A stretch of 64,000 nucleotides of DNA from Carnegiea gigantea (lineage: Eukaryota; Streptophyta; Magnoliopsida; Caryophyllales; Cactaceae): positions 365,001-429,000 of the forward strand of contig JAKOGI010000429.1 of NCBI GenBank assembly GCA_029747015.1, written 5' to 3'. Positions 44,345-57,240 of this stretch are shown piece by piece. A program made the position numbers and the translations under genes. The notes beneath the pieces were generated by a model. It ran no database searches. It saw only the letters and a list, made by a program, of their open reading frames with translations, and was not told the DNA's origin. Within the stretch, counting starts at the first letter, position 1. The number at the start of each line of letters is the position of its first letter.

Positions 44345-45007
44345 TTTTAAAGAAGAGTAGTACTCAACGGTCGTCCCCTGGTTGCGCTTAGGGTCCCTCG
44401 TCCTTCATTGGGAGTTAACGGCGTAGCGACTGGCCAGGGGACCGGGCTTTAGGACTCCTAGCCCTTATTGCACTAGGGACATTGCGACCGGCCTTGGGGC
44501 TGGGCCCTAGGACTCTTAGCCTCTATTTGAGGCTAAAAGTGTAGCGACTGGCCCTGAGGCCGTGCTTGATGACCTTCAGGTCCCATTGGGGCTATAACTA
44601 TAGCGATTGCCCCTGAGGCTGTGATGGTAACCCTTAGCCCCTTTTAGGGCCAAAATTGTAGTGGCCAGCCTTAAAGCCACACTGAATGACTCTGGGCTGC
44701 TATCGGGGCTAAAGGTATAGCGATCGGTCCCCTGGGCCAAATTACAGGACCATTAACCCCCCATTGGGGCTAAAGGGGTATCGACCGGCCCCTTGGTCAA
44801 GCTGCAGGACCCTTGGCCCCCATTGGGGGCTACAGGTGTATCTGCAGGCCCCTAGGCCGAGCCGCCGGACCCTTAGCCGCAATTGGGGCCAAAGGTGTAT
44901 CGATCGTCCCATAAGCTGAGCTATAAGACCCCTTAGCCCCCATTGGGGCTAAAGGTATGACAGTCGGCCCTAAGGACAAGCTTGAGGGATCTCAGCTTAC
45001 TTGGGAT
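44345..45007 (+). repeat. Tandem array of about 60-bp hairpin monomers, left array
   Basis: About ten monomers of the type TTAGCCCCYATTGGGGCTAA..GTGTAGCGACYGGCCC.GAGGCCGTGCT. Each contains a self-complementary TTAGCCCC/GGGGCTAA core. Copies vary at many positions. The array ends at the LTR start at 45008. Confidence 0.9.
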
Positions 45008-47814
45008 TGTGACACCCCCAACCCCTAGGGTTAGAAGTATTAACGATTTCTTAATTCCTACCTAAATTCTGGGGCGAAACGGATAGAGTTTACCAAAAAA
45101 TCTGACCATTTCACAAATTTAAAGCCTTATATTAAATCCTTGCAATGAATAGAAGTATAAAAGGGCACTGAAATAAGCTCAACGGCTACATGCTGGAGTT
45201 CATAACTCTACGAGCCACTCACTCAGAGTATAGCAAATAATATAGTTCATTAATAAATATAGTTCATTAATAAAGAAAGAAATTAAAGATCCAAATCGAC
45301 GAATCACACGTCCGGAGTATTGGGGTTTACATCCCAAAATATAACTAACTTCAGCTAAAAAGATAACTGGCTAATCAGATGGTTGGCTCACATAGCCATA
45401 CAGAGCGATTTTTAAACAATATGCGTTACATAAACTAGATTGTTCATGTAATTTTATAACTCTAGCGATACATCATATTACGTCGTTTAACTCTTAGGTC
45501 TACTTCTATATGTATATACATGACACCTCTTCAAGCAAGGGGGTATTCCAACATGGAGTACGTAAATCGACTTCTACCTATCACATCGAAAATTTGGGAA
45601 AAAGGGGAATAGAGATGGAATGAGCTACCACACGCTCAGTGAGTATTTCCCGACTCCTTAAAACCAAAACTATTTGCAGGCAATAATAATAATAATAAGT
45701 AGTAATCACATAACATTTGTATATTAGTATCATATTAAGCAATCATAGTCCCCAGGGAAAATCATCACCTCTAAACTTCATGCTAGCCACTCAACATCCT
45801 TTCTAGACCCTTACTAGCCAAACTTCCTTAATAGTCAAGCATTCAAGCACATAAGCAAGTAGGCAACAAGGATAGGGCAAAATGCTTTCGAATACGCATT
45901 TTGAAAATGTATTGACTCATGTTGTTTTCAAAGAATAATTTACAAATCACACTGCCTCTTCAAAGGATAGTTCACTAATCAAACTAGCATCTTTAACGAA
46001 TAGTTTACAAATAAGCTAACCTCTTTAAAGAATTGTTTACAAATCAAACTAGCATCCTAAAGGCTCATATACTCTTTAACGTTCCTGAAATACCCACGTT
46101 GGTAATGATTCAAATCATTTTCTCATTTATTAGGAAAATATCTTCTCATTTCAAGCATAAGATCTCATAATGTGCTGGCTAGGGGAGATCTATACTTGCC
46201 CTATGTGAGGTCATCACTCACAGCTTATGTTATCCTCGGTGTATACGTAACATAACATTTGGCCAAAATGCGTCTCAGTAAAGTAGCTCTAACTTTGATA
46301 TTATTCTCTGTGGGGGCAATAGCTCATGCCTTATCTTACGTCCAGTCCCCCCCATCACGCGTCACACATCATCGAACATCACCTTTGGGGAAAACAGCTC
46401 ACGCCTTATCCTGCGTCCAGTTCCCACCCTCAAGGTTTTATCACATGTCATCGAACATTACTCTCATCAGGGTCTTCTAGGGTTCCCACTTCTGGGTCTA
46501 ACACCCTATACCTGGCCAATTACTTAGCACTTTCTTAGCCTTTAAAATCATATTAAATCCTCTTAGGTTATAAAAAAGAAGTCACTGTCACACACAGTAA
46601 GTTTCACCTTCAAGTGAATCACGATTCATTTCTCTTTATGGTTGCTTACTTCACTAAAATTCATGCTTGTCTAGCAAAATAGCCCGTAACCCTACTAATA
46701 GTTTATGGTTCTTTTGATTTTCAACATAAAAGCTTCTTAAAATCATAATCAGTTTACTAACTCACAATTCGAAACTTAAAGTAATTGGCAAGTATATAAT
46801 TCAAACAAAGTTTCGTAATTAAGACCTTCAATTGCTCATTTTCTGTCCGTTTAAATCTGTTTTGAACTCAAAGAAGGGGACATAAACAAACTAAAGCCTT
46901 AAAATGTTTTCGAACTCACTATTAGTTTGTTTTTTTAACTTTCTAAACCTATCAACTATTTAGTTGAGTCACTCACTGAGTAGTTCGACGATTTAAGATC
47001 TTTTAGGCTACAAACATCTTAAAAACTAACATGCAACTGATGAGTATTTAAAAACATTCTCAATTATGAAAGCAAGCTTTTAACAACCCCTTTTTAAAGA
47101 TTTCTAAGTTCACAAATCAATCACATAGTATCATTTAGCAATTTCAAGAGGGTAGGGGTTCACAAGTAGCACATTCATAACACTTTGCAGAAACAGTTTC
47201 AGCAGAATTAATCTAATATTTCCATATACCTCGCAATCCACACGATTGCGGTCAATATCAAACCCAGACTCCCTCCTCACATAACACTGACCAGAAGAAC
47301 CTTAAATTACTCAATAGTTTCACCTCAAACCATCCAACTACCAAACTTAGTTCAATATTGCCATAAACGAATCAATAGTACATGAAACCATCATACATAA
47401 GTGCAACATTCATGCTAATAGCCAAAAACAGAATTTAAACGTATCCAATCTGATCTAAGAATGATATCTAAATATAATTCAGCTTGCTCTATAATGCCTC
47501 AACCACCCGGTTAGCAACCTAGAACATAACATTCACATGTAGCCTCCAAAACAGATTTTAGGCATAATAAACTGATTCAACACCAATTTTAAAGCGACAT
47601 TCTGGTTTCCACTAATCTCTAATAGACCGGTTAGTCAGAACCATGCATCAACTCAACATCCAAATATCCCAAAATTAGCATTATCACCATGATTACTCAA
47701 TTTAGCTCTAAATTTCCCAAATTTAGCTTACTAACTCTGATTCAACATGCATCAAATAAAAACAATAAAATTCATTGAAAATAATAGTAATTAGGAGGAA
47801 AAGAACCCCCACCT
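45008..47814. repeat. Left arm of 2.8-kb inverted repeat
   Basis: Reverse complement of 54036-56864 along its whole length. For instance, GGCCAAAATGCGTCTCAG at 46261 matches CTGAGATGCGTTTTGGCC at 55613, and CACGCTCAGTGAGTATTTCC at 45631 matches its complement near 56250. Arms are diverged with small gaps. See the right arm. Confidence 0.92.
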
Positions 47815-48702
47815 CGATCCAAGCTAGAGAATCGTTCGAAGGGCTTTCAGCTCGACTTTAGGTGCTTGAAAACTCCAATCTTCAACTCCTTGCTCACTGA
47901 CCACACGAATAGACCCCAAACCACGCTTAACCCAAGCAATTCAGACCCCTAAATCTGACCAGAATTCACTCATTGACTTCAGGTTCTGATGGGTGTTCGG
48001 TGTAGCAAATTCACACCCAATTTATAGAGGATTTAAGGTAGCTAGAAACAAGATTGCATGGTCAAGCTTTAACAAGCATTTGAAGCTTTGATTTGACGCT
48101 TGATTCAACCAAAAACGTGGTGAATTCATTCAAATTTTCACCCAGATTTGCACCAAAGTTTTGCTTGCTTCTGGGGAAGGTTGAATAAGGTTCAAAGTGA
48201 GCTGTTTTTAGGAGAATCCGAGGAATTTCGGAGCTTAGTGGCCGCATATATGGAGGAGAAGAGCTAAGGAAGAAGATGAAGAGCAGAGAGAGAGAGGTGA
48301 GCTGCACGGAGGGGTCATGTGAAGAGGAAGAGAAAGCTGGACTTAAGTTTTGGCGTGTTTTGACTAAAATGCCCCTCATTTCCCTTTTTCTCTTTGTTTC
48401 AAGCTTGCCTAATACTTAACACCGCTAGTCTAATCTCGAACTTCATATTCTAAACTCAAATCGATAATACGATCTTTCGTCAATTATTCGCCGCCTAATA
48501 AGTGCATGTTCGATTCTTAATAAACAACGAAACGAATTCTAAGGTTGACAATCTAATCATAATTGGGTTCCTGCTCAATTTAGTACTTGTTAATAATCCT
48601 TATCAACGCTTATTAAAATCATCAAAAATTTTTCAAAACTAATAATAATAATGATAACAATAATAATAGCGACAATAATATCTATTTTAATAAAATTACT
48701 AC

Positions 48703-50647
48703 TGTACGATAATTTTGAGTGAAAAATAAAAGACACAAGCGTACAACTTTCGCTGTCGTACTTGAGGGTCATTTCCACAAGGACGACGAAAGAGATTTAG
48801 GTCACTAGTCAAACTAGGGAAGTAAACTAAACTAACACGATTCTAAACTAATATTAAAATCATAACAATTGAAATCGTTAATTACAAATAGATCTAAACT
48901 AACATCACATAATACCAAATCCAATCAAACAAGCCATTCCAGTGATATTCAAGAACTTTCAAGCAAGTGGGATTTGAAATTTCATCATTGAACACTTAAG
49001 AATACTCCACCAGTCATTTCTTCATTTGAAATTTCAAGCAATACAAAACTTCAAGAACACTCAAGAACGCCTAAACTTCACCTTTGGAAATCACTAACCC
49101 ACATCTTCAAAGCCAAAATAGAGGCACCGATCATGGGAGAGGAAAACAGGAGATTAACATCACTAGCATCCATATCATCATCAATCAATCCTAAAGCAAC
49201 GAGCATCCAAAACTGAACCATAATATGCTCTAACATTACATTCATAAACCATCAAAATATGCTCTACTAATCATCACACCACAATATCATTGATTCAAAT
49301 AACATCAAATACGGAATTCCCAATCCACAATATGCTCTACTAACATCGAAATATCATTGATTCAACTAAGCTCGGATAACCATAAAATGAGTATGTCCTT
49401 AGTAAGAACCCAAACCATTCATAAAGCATAAAGCATACATGAAGCATAAATCTCATCAATATCATCTAAGCATAAATACCATTCATCATTAATCAGCCGA
49501 ACCATTTATAAGCATAAAGCAGAACCCAAACCATCAAAATCGAAAACTAAGCTACTACCAGAATCCAAACTATTCTTAAACCATCAAAATATCATCCATC
49601 ATTGATTCAACTAAGCGACTATCATTCATAAAGTATAAATAAAGTTTAGGATTCAAACCCAAACCATTCCTGGGACAGAATAGCGAATGAGGCCTTGAAC
49701 CGAGGAGAACAGCTAAGTTTCACCAACCAAATCAGAAGGGAGCAGACCCTATCGCCATCAATGGTGGAAACACTATAACCATGTTCAACCAGATGAAAAC
49801 AGGGGAGGGGGGTTGTGACCGAAATTCAACAAAACAAACTTCCAAATCTTACAAAAACAAACTAAAATTGTGAATTACAACCAGGAAACACGAAATTGTA
49901 GCATAGTTACACGAAATTTGGAACCATAAACTGATCTAAAACCAAACCCTAACTCAAACTTTTCAAACCTTAACTCTAAAAAATCGAAAAACACATGTGA
50001 AATTCAAGCTTAAACTTCGAAAATTAAAACTAATTCAATCTTAAAGATCTCCTAACCTCTTTTCTATTGCTGGTACCCTTCAAGTTGTGCTCAGCTTCCC
50101 TTCAATTTCAGCTCTTGATTTTGCTTGTGCCGTGGATAGTGGGATGAGGATGTAGGTGTTGATTGAGGCGTGAAATGCGGTGTTGTGCTAGCGTTTGATG
50201 GATGAAGATGATGATATGTTGAAGAGAGAGAGAGAGGAGAGCTGGGTTAGAGAGACAAGATGAGGATGGGAATGGCAAGAATGGCGAGGCGGGGGAGGGG
50301 GCATTTCGAGTTTCAGGTACCGAGAACAGAGAGAAGGGGAAATGAGGGGAGGGGGGTTTAGGTGGGCACGTGAGGCGCACGTAGGGGTTGGGTAGATTTA
50401 GGTTTTCTTTTTCTTTTTTTTCCCTCTCACTTTGGGCTAAACAAAATAATAGGCTTAAGGATTGGGTCGGATTTGAATAATTTATCCCGCTGCTTTATTT
50501 CCGGCATTTTTCATCTCGTTTCGCATTTTTTTCACATTTATTTGATACCTACAAAACAAAATCAAATCAAATAAAAACCTAAAAATAACAATTATAACGA
50601 GCATAAACCAGGTATAAAAGTATCGTAAAAATAACACATTTTTTACA
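48703..50647 (-). mobile_element. Putative nested solo LTR, Athila-like
   Basis: Plus strand TGTACGATAATT...TTTTTTACA, 1.9 kb. Its left part has the same layout as the Athila LTR inner end (AAAAGACACAAGCG..TCCACAAGGACGACG, then ACTAG.. and AAGTAAACTAAAC), and its right part ends in similar AT-rich wording. Flanking 5-mers do not match, so the limits are tentative. Confidence 0.45.
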
Positions 50648-50773
50648 TGAACAACCACTCACATAAGCACATCAATAATATTTTAACTTATATAGTTAAT
50701 AAAATATGATTTTATAATGCCATAAGGTGAGACAGTCAACTTAACGTAAAAATAAAGAATGCAGGCGTTACAT

Positions 50774-53700
50774 TCTTCCTCCCTTAAAATAATTTCGTCC
50801 TCGAAATTCCAAAGCTCAGTTCAGTCATACCTAAGATGTGCACGCACTTGACACAATCTACACAAATCGTACTAAAATCCAAATTCTTGTTTTACAATAA
50901 ATTGAAACCAAAAAAAAGGCTTATGGTATCCATTCTCCTCCTCACCAATACTCTTCGAGTGGCTACTCACTCTATCTAGGCGCCGAGGGCAATCGCATAG
51001 AAGAGGGGCAAATGAGTTGGCATAGAAAACCACATTAAGATTGTTTTTTTTTTAAAAAAAAAAAAGGAACGTAGACTTTCAATTATCTAGACTCAATCCG
51101 CATAGTAAACAACAGCTCTACGTATATGCATCATTATGAATCGGCATCTAAAGGTATGAGAATTGGTCATGACATCCCAAGGTCATATGTAGGTAGTTTC
51201 ATTCTAAAACATGAACTCAAGTCACTTTTAGGATCAAAACGGTAAACCTAGAGACTCCTATAACACATTAGAGTAACAAGGACATCACATGGCATCACAT
51301 TGCATCACTTTAGTACAATGGCATCACATAGAATCAACAACTCAGCATTCTCAAGTCTAGGAATCATAAGCAACATGAAACCCATCTAATGCGTATATAG
51401 CAAGCAATTTACAAAAGGAAAGCATATGCAACCAACATTCCTATGTTGGCATATCAATACTAGTTAAATTTTAGGTCTTTCATTCATGACAACTATACAG
51501 GACATCTCAAAGTCATATGAACGGGGTTAACTTAGTGAGGTTTATTCGAAAGCTTGAAGATACTGAATCACTCTAAGGTTAAATCAATTAACCAAGAAGC
51601 CACCACATCACAGTAAAGTAACAGAGACATCATATTACATCACATTGACAATGATAGAACTTGAAGTAGCACTCGAGATCACATTGACATCATGTAGGGT
51701 TAACAATAGAGCACACCAAGAATTAAGAATCATAAGTAACATGAACCAAAATTACATGTTGATAGGAACAATTTGAAAGGAAAATGCTATGGTAAGAATG
51801 TAAGTCAATGGGTGGTAAAAGTCTAGCATAGGCCTGAATATAAGTCATTCAAGGGAGGTGGATACATGGTTTGTTAGTCACGATAGGTTTTTTGCACAGT
51901 TCCCCATACCTAGCAATGCCTTATATTAACTATCATTCCATGGAAGTTAAACTACCAAGGTAGATTGGTTTCACCTGGGCATCGCCACCGGGAAACTTGT
52001 AGTTTTCATTCGGAAGAAAGTCCTCTAAGTATTCGCTTAGAGCTCCTACGTTAATAAGTCGACAGTTATACTTGGCAAAGTGGGTGATTTCCGGCTCGTG
52101 TGTTAGAGTTGATCCTCTCTTAGGTCATAGATTCATACAAGTGAATGGTTATGCTCATAGACATGTATCCAATAGTGGAAAGGCGCAGGGAACTCCAATG
52201 CATTTTGCCCATTAGCAGACTGGGGAAAGTGGGGAGGTGTTTTCTTGGTGATGCTAAATTTAATGCCAAGTTTATGCATCAAGTATCGCACTTATGTCCT
52301 ACCTAACATAATGCTCTACCTTCGAGTCTCGTTTAGAACTAGTTATTTCTCGATCATGGAAATATACAATATGATGCCAGGCTCATGTATTTCTATTAAT
52401 CATATTGGCAAGTACATCTTGTAACATGCCAGTCAAGAATTTCACCTATAAGCAGGGTACACTGGTATGCTATCCGATCAAACATAGCATACAAGGGCAA
52501 GAATATGTGAATACAAGTTCCTATGGTTGCCTCATTATGCTTTAAATACGTGCGTTTGTAGTTATTCAGCTATAACATGAGGTCATAGAATTCACGGAAT
52601 GCAATAATGACTCAAAGGTCATACCATGCCACGAATTACATAAGTTAAACCATTTCATAATTCAGTCACATGCCAAACCGAAGTACTCAAGTCAAGCAAA
52701 TAACAAGATGTGCATTTACTAAACAATTTATTCACAAGACACTTGCATGACCATACATAACAAACCTAAGTAACTATATAGGCTTCCATGACCTTTACAT
52801 TTCGCATAACGTTATGTTTATGCTTCGAAACACATAGGTTTGCAGTAACATCTCACGGAAGGACATCTAGATGAGTATACATGAGTGCACCCCTCATTTA
52901 AAATCTAGGATTAGGTGTATGCCTTGAGGTTTGTCCAAATTATTTGGAGTTAGCCATCAATCAACTAATAAGGGATAAGAACAATGACATTAATGGTCTT
53001 TCAGATATACATTTAGGCTTTACAACACATTTGTCTCATAAGGTGATTGTAGAAGTCCTAGGAACTCTTAGTATGGAAGGGAAGGTTCTAACTCCTATTA
53101 TGGGCATTTCTGCCTGCACTTGGTGTTAAAGCTCAAGAAGATGTTGGAAAGATATGGGTTGTTGCCCTAGGGGGTAACGAGGTAATACATGTAGCATAAC
53201 AACTCCAAAGTCTGTCAGGTTCTTCCTTCTGTCTCCATTCTAGGTGTGTTGAGGTTGATATAGTCAAGACACTATCAATCATATATTAAGAATAACATTC
53301 CATGCCAAGATGAGCATAAAGCCTAGCTGACTCGTGAGTAAGTGGTTACATGCTGGGAAGCAAGGAGGACTCCCTCTATGAATGACAATCTAGATTAAGG
53401 CCTCACCTAAGCATCAATGGCACGTATGCGAAAGGCTTGGAATAACACTTAGGCAACAATCATCAACACTCTATCACAACTTCCCATAACGACACGCTGG
53501 TATACAAAGTTCACACTTAGTTCCTTTAGCAATTGAGAATTTATGTAAAAAGGGGTATTGTCTAAAAGAACTTTCAGTCAAAAAAAGCAATCTTTTAGTC
53601 ACTTACTAACAACTTGTTATCAACATATCAAGCAACAAATGCATCTTGGCATGCAGGTATTCGAAACATCCAGTTATACATAGAAACCTATGCTCATTGA

Positions 53701-54035
53701 ACGAGGCTCGAACATCATTGTAAAGCAAATGTAGGTCTTCAGATGCAACAGTAAGGCCTAACCATATAATTAGAAAGATCTTTTAATGCGAAAAGAAAAA
53801 CCTTAACTCACTACTTAGGAAGGATCTTAACTTTCAAAGTCTTTAGGTTTCAAAATGAGAATAATTTAACTACTTCTAGCTCTTTTCCTACCAACCATTG
53901 AGTGCGTCTGCTCACTCCATTATGGGGCCTGAAAAGCAAATCATACTTAAGGGTTAAGAATGAGCTTGGAGTTAAAACATTCTCAATTGTTTAGTTCAAA
54001 CCAAGTGTACTTGAAACTTTTGATTTAAATCACCA
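50774..54035. other. Degenerate non-coding interior between inverted LTRs
   Basis: 3.3 kb with no recognisable polyprotein, apart from the polyprotein-end signature at 50774-50815 on the minus strand. Short frames (for example 52944-53129, +) look accidental. Could be the decayed inside of a Gypsy or a LARD-type non-coding element. Confidence 0.5.
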
Positions 54036-56864
54036 AGGTGGGGGTTCCTTTCTCCTAATTACTATTATTTTCAACGAATTTTACTGTTTTTAGTTAATGC
54101 ATATTGAATCTGAGTTAGTAAGCAAAATTTGGGGAATTTAGAGCTAAATTGAGTAATCATGGTGATAACGCTGACTTTGGGATATTTACATGTTAAGTTG
54201 ATGCGTGGTTCTGACTAATCGCTCTGTTAGAGATTAGTGGAAACCAGAATGTCGCTTTAAAATTGATGTCGAATCAGTTTATATGCTTAAAATCTATTTT
54301 GGAGGCTGCATGTAAATGTTATAGTCTAGGTTGCTAACCAGGTGGTTAAGGTATTATAGAGCAAGCTGAATTATATTTAAATGTCATTCTTTGATTAGAT
54401 TGAATACGTTTAAATTCTATTTTTGGCTATTAGCATGAATGTTACACTTATGTATAGTGGTTCCATGCACTATTGATTCGTTTATGGTAATAATGAACCG
54501 AGCTTGGTAGTTGGATGGTTTGAGGTGAAACTATTGAGTAATTTAAAGTTCTTGTGGTCGATGTTGTGTGAGGAGGGAGCCTAGGTTTGATATTGACTGT
54601 AATCGTGTGGTTTACAAGGTATATGGAAATATTAGATTGATTCTGCTGAAACTGCTTCTGCGAAGTATTACAAATGTGCTACTTGTGAACCCCTACCCTT
54701 TTAAAATTGCTAAATGCTGCTACGTGATTGATTTGTGAACTTAAAAATCTTTAAAAAGGGGTGATTTACGAACTTAAAAATCTTTAAAAAGGGGTCGCTA
54801 AAAGCTTGCTTTCATAATTGAGAATGTTTTTAAATACTCATCAGTTGCCCGGTAGTTTGTTAAAATGTTTGTAGCCTAAAAGATCCTAAATCGTCGAACT
54901 ACTCAGTGAGTGACTCAACTAAATAGCTGATAGGTTTAGGAAGTTAAAAAGCAAACTAGTAGTGAGTTCGAAAACATTTTGAGGCTTTGGTTTGTTTATG
55001 TCCCCTTCTTTGAATTCAAAAAGGATTTAAACAGACTGAAAATGGGCAAATGAAGGTGTTAATTATGAAACTTGGTTTGAATTATAAACTAGCCAATTAC
55101 TTTAAGCTTTGAATTGCGAGTTAGTAAACTCATTATGATTTTAAGAAGCTTTTATGTTGAAAATGAGAAGAACCATAAACCGTTAGCAGGGTTATGGGCT
55201 ATTTTGCTAGACAAGCATGAATTTTAGTGAAGCAAGCAACTATTAAAGAGAAATGAATCGTGATTCAGTTGGAGGTAAAACTTACTACGTGTGACAGTGA
55301 CTTCTTTTTTATAACCTAACAGGGTTTACCATGATTTCGAAGGCTAAGATAGTGCTAGGCAATTGGCTAGGCCTAAGGAGTTAGACCTAGAAGTGGGAAC
55401 CCTAGAAGACCGTGACGAGGGTAATGTTCGATGACATGTGATAAAACCTTGAGGGTGGGAACTGGACGCAGGATAAGGCATGAGCTGTTTCCTCCAAAGG
55501 TAATGTTCGGTGATGTGTGACGCACAATAAAACCTTGAGGGGGGACTGGACGTAGAATAAGGCGTGACTTGTTGCCCCATAGACGACAATATTGAAGTTA
55601 GAGCTACTCTGCTGAGATGCGTTTTGGCCAAATGTTATGTTGCGTATACCTCGGGGATAACATGAGCTGTGAGTGACAACCTCACATAGGGCGAGTGTAG
55701 ATCGCCCCCAGCCAACACATTATGAGAGCTTATGCTTGAAATAAGAAGATATTTTCCTGATGAATTAAAAAATGATTTGAATCATTACCAACATGGATAT
55801 TTCAGGAACTTTAAAGAGTATATAAGCCTTGAGGATGCTAGTTTGATTTGTAAACAATTCTTTAAAGAGGTTAGCTTGATTTGTAAACTATTCCTTAAAG
55901 AATCTAGTTTGATTAGTAAACTATCCTTTGAAGAGGCTGGCGTGATTTGTAAATTATTCTTTGAAAACAACATGAGTCACTACGTTTTCAAAATGCGTAT
56001 TTGAAAGCATTTTGCCCTATCCATGTTGCTTACTTGCTTATGCACCTAAATATTTTACTATTAAGGAAGCTTGGTTGTTAAGGGTCTAGAAAGGAGCTTG
56101 AGTGGCTAGCATGAAGTCTAAAGGTGATGCTTTTTCTTAGGGACTATGATTGCCTAATATGATAGTAATATACAAATGTTGTGTGATTGCTACTTATTAT
56201 TATTATTGCCTGCAAATGGTTTTGGTTTTAAGGAGTTGGGAAATACTCACTGAGCGTGTGATAGCTCATCCCATCTCTATTCCCCTTTTTCTCAGGTTTT
56301 TAATGTGACATGTAGAAGTCGATTTACAAACGCCAAGTTGGAATATCCCCTCGCTTGAAAAGGTGTCATGTATGCACATATAGAAGTAGACTTAAGAGTT
56401 AAATGATGTAATATGATGTATCACTAGAGTTGTAAATGTACATAAACGATCTAGTCCATGTAATGCATATTATTTAAAAGTCACTCTATATGGCCATTGT
56501 GAGCCAACCATCTAATTAGCCAGCTGTCTTTTTAGCTAAAGCTAGTTATATTTTATGATATAAACCCCAGTACTCCGGATGTATGATCTGTCGAGTTGTA
56601 TCTTTTATTTCCCTCTTTATTAATGAACTACATTATTTGGTATACTCCTGACGGGTGCCTCGTAGAGTTATGAACTTCGGCGTGTAGCCGTTGAGCTTAT
56701 TTCAGTATCCTTTTATACTTCCATTCATTGTAGGGATTTAATATAAGGCTTTGAGTCTGGAAAATGGTTAGTTTTCAACGAAACTATGTCCGTTTTGCCC
56801 CAGAAGTTAATTAGGAATTAAGAAATCATTAATACTTTTAACTCAAGGGGTTGGGAGTGTTACA
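54036..56864 (+). mobile_element. Inverted LTR copy (right arm of 2.8-kb inverted repeat)
   Basis: Reverse complement of 45008-47814; ends on the plus strand with GGTTGGGAGTGTTACA at 56864, matching the outer end TGTGACACCCCCAACC at 45008. Homology stops at 54036, so the 5' part of this LTR copy is missing. Bases beside the outer ends (GGGAT and TGGAC) do not form a target duplication. Confidence 0.85.
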
Positions 56865-57240
56865 TGGACTGAAGGCGTAGTACAAATATCGTAGCTGCGG
56901 GGGATGGCTCTCAGGTGGTTACGTAGCGCATTGGGTGCCACATTGGGTGCCACGTGTGAGGGTGACGTCCCCTTGAGCCCCTGGGGAAGAGCACGTCCCT
57001 TCTTCCCTTCCCTTACTTCGCTTACATAAGGGAATTTGGATTCTTTGGGGAGGGTCATTTCATTGCACTCTCAAAAATCTCTTAGAGAGAGAAGTGAAGT
57101 TCTAGAGAGAGAAGATCTGCTCCTCCCTTAGGTCTTACTCAATATTACTGTAGCGCCTTCATTCTTTCCCTTTGAATCTTCAGAGGGTTTGCGTGTATCT
57201 TTATCCCCGTCTTCAATACCTCCTTCAATCCTTCATCCTT
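56865..57240 (+). promoter_or_regulatory. Promoter-like leader of the antisense Tat gene
   Basis: CCACGTGTGAGGGTGACGTCC (G-box plus TGACG core, 56950-56970), TATA-like ACATAAGG at 57013, then AGAGAGAGAAG stretches at 57086-57110. Resembles the promoters of units 2 and 3 in having an ACGTG box and purine leader. Confidence 0.5.

Larger units (their letters stand above)
45008..50772 (-). mobile_element. Long LTR (solo or element end), with a nested LTR
   Basis: Minus strand runs TGTAACGCCTGC (50772) to GGGGGTGTCACA (45008). Just right of 50772 the minus strand reads GAGGACGAAATT..TTTAAGG.AGGAAGAA, the usual end of a Gypsy polyprotein before its 3' LTR. Hence this looks like a 3' LTR of a minus-strand Gypsy. 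The segment 48703-50647 appears to be a later insertion. No protein-coding sequence seen in the LTR. Confidence 0.6.

Noticed and set aside
47160..50380. Short frames such as 48379-48062 and 50380-50108 on the minus strand
   Set aside because: Low-complexity Ser/Pro-rich translations within LTR sequence.
55732..56004. 90-codon plus-strand frame with repeated SLICK words
   Set aside because: It is a short repeated LTR segment, also present inverted at about 45900-46070; repetition, not a gene.
45008..56864. A single giant DNA transposon with 2.8-kb terminal inverted repeats
   Set aside because: Termini look like LTR ends (TGTGACACCCC/GTGTTACA), no transposase inside, and the outer flanks (GGGAT, TGGAC) are not a target duplication.
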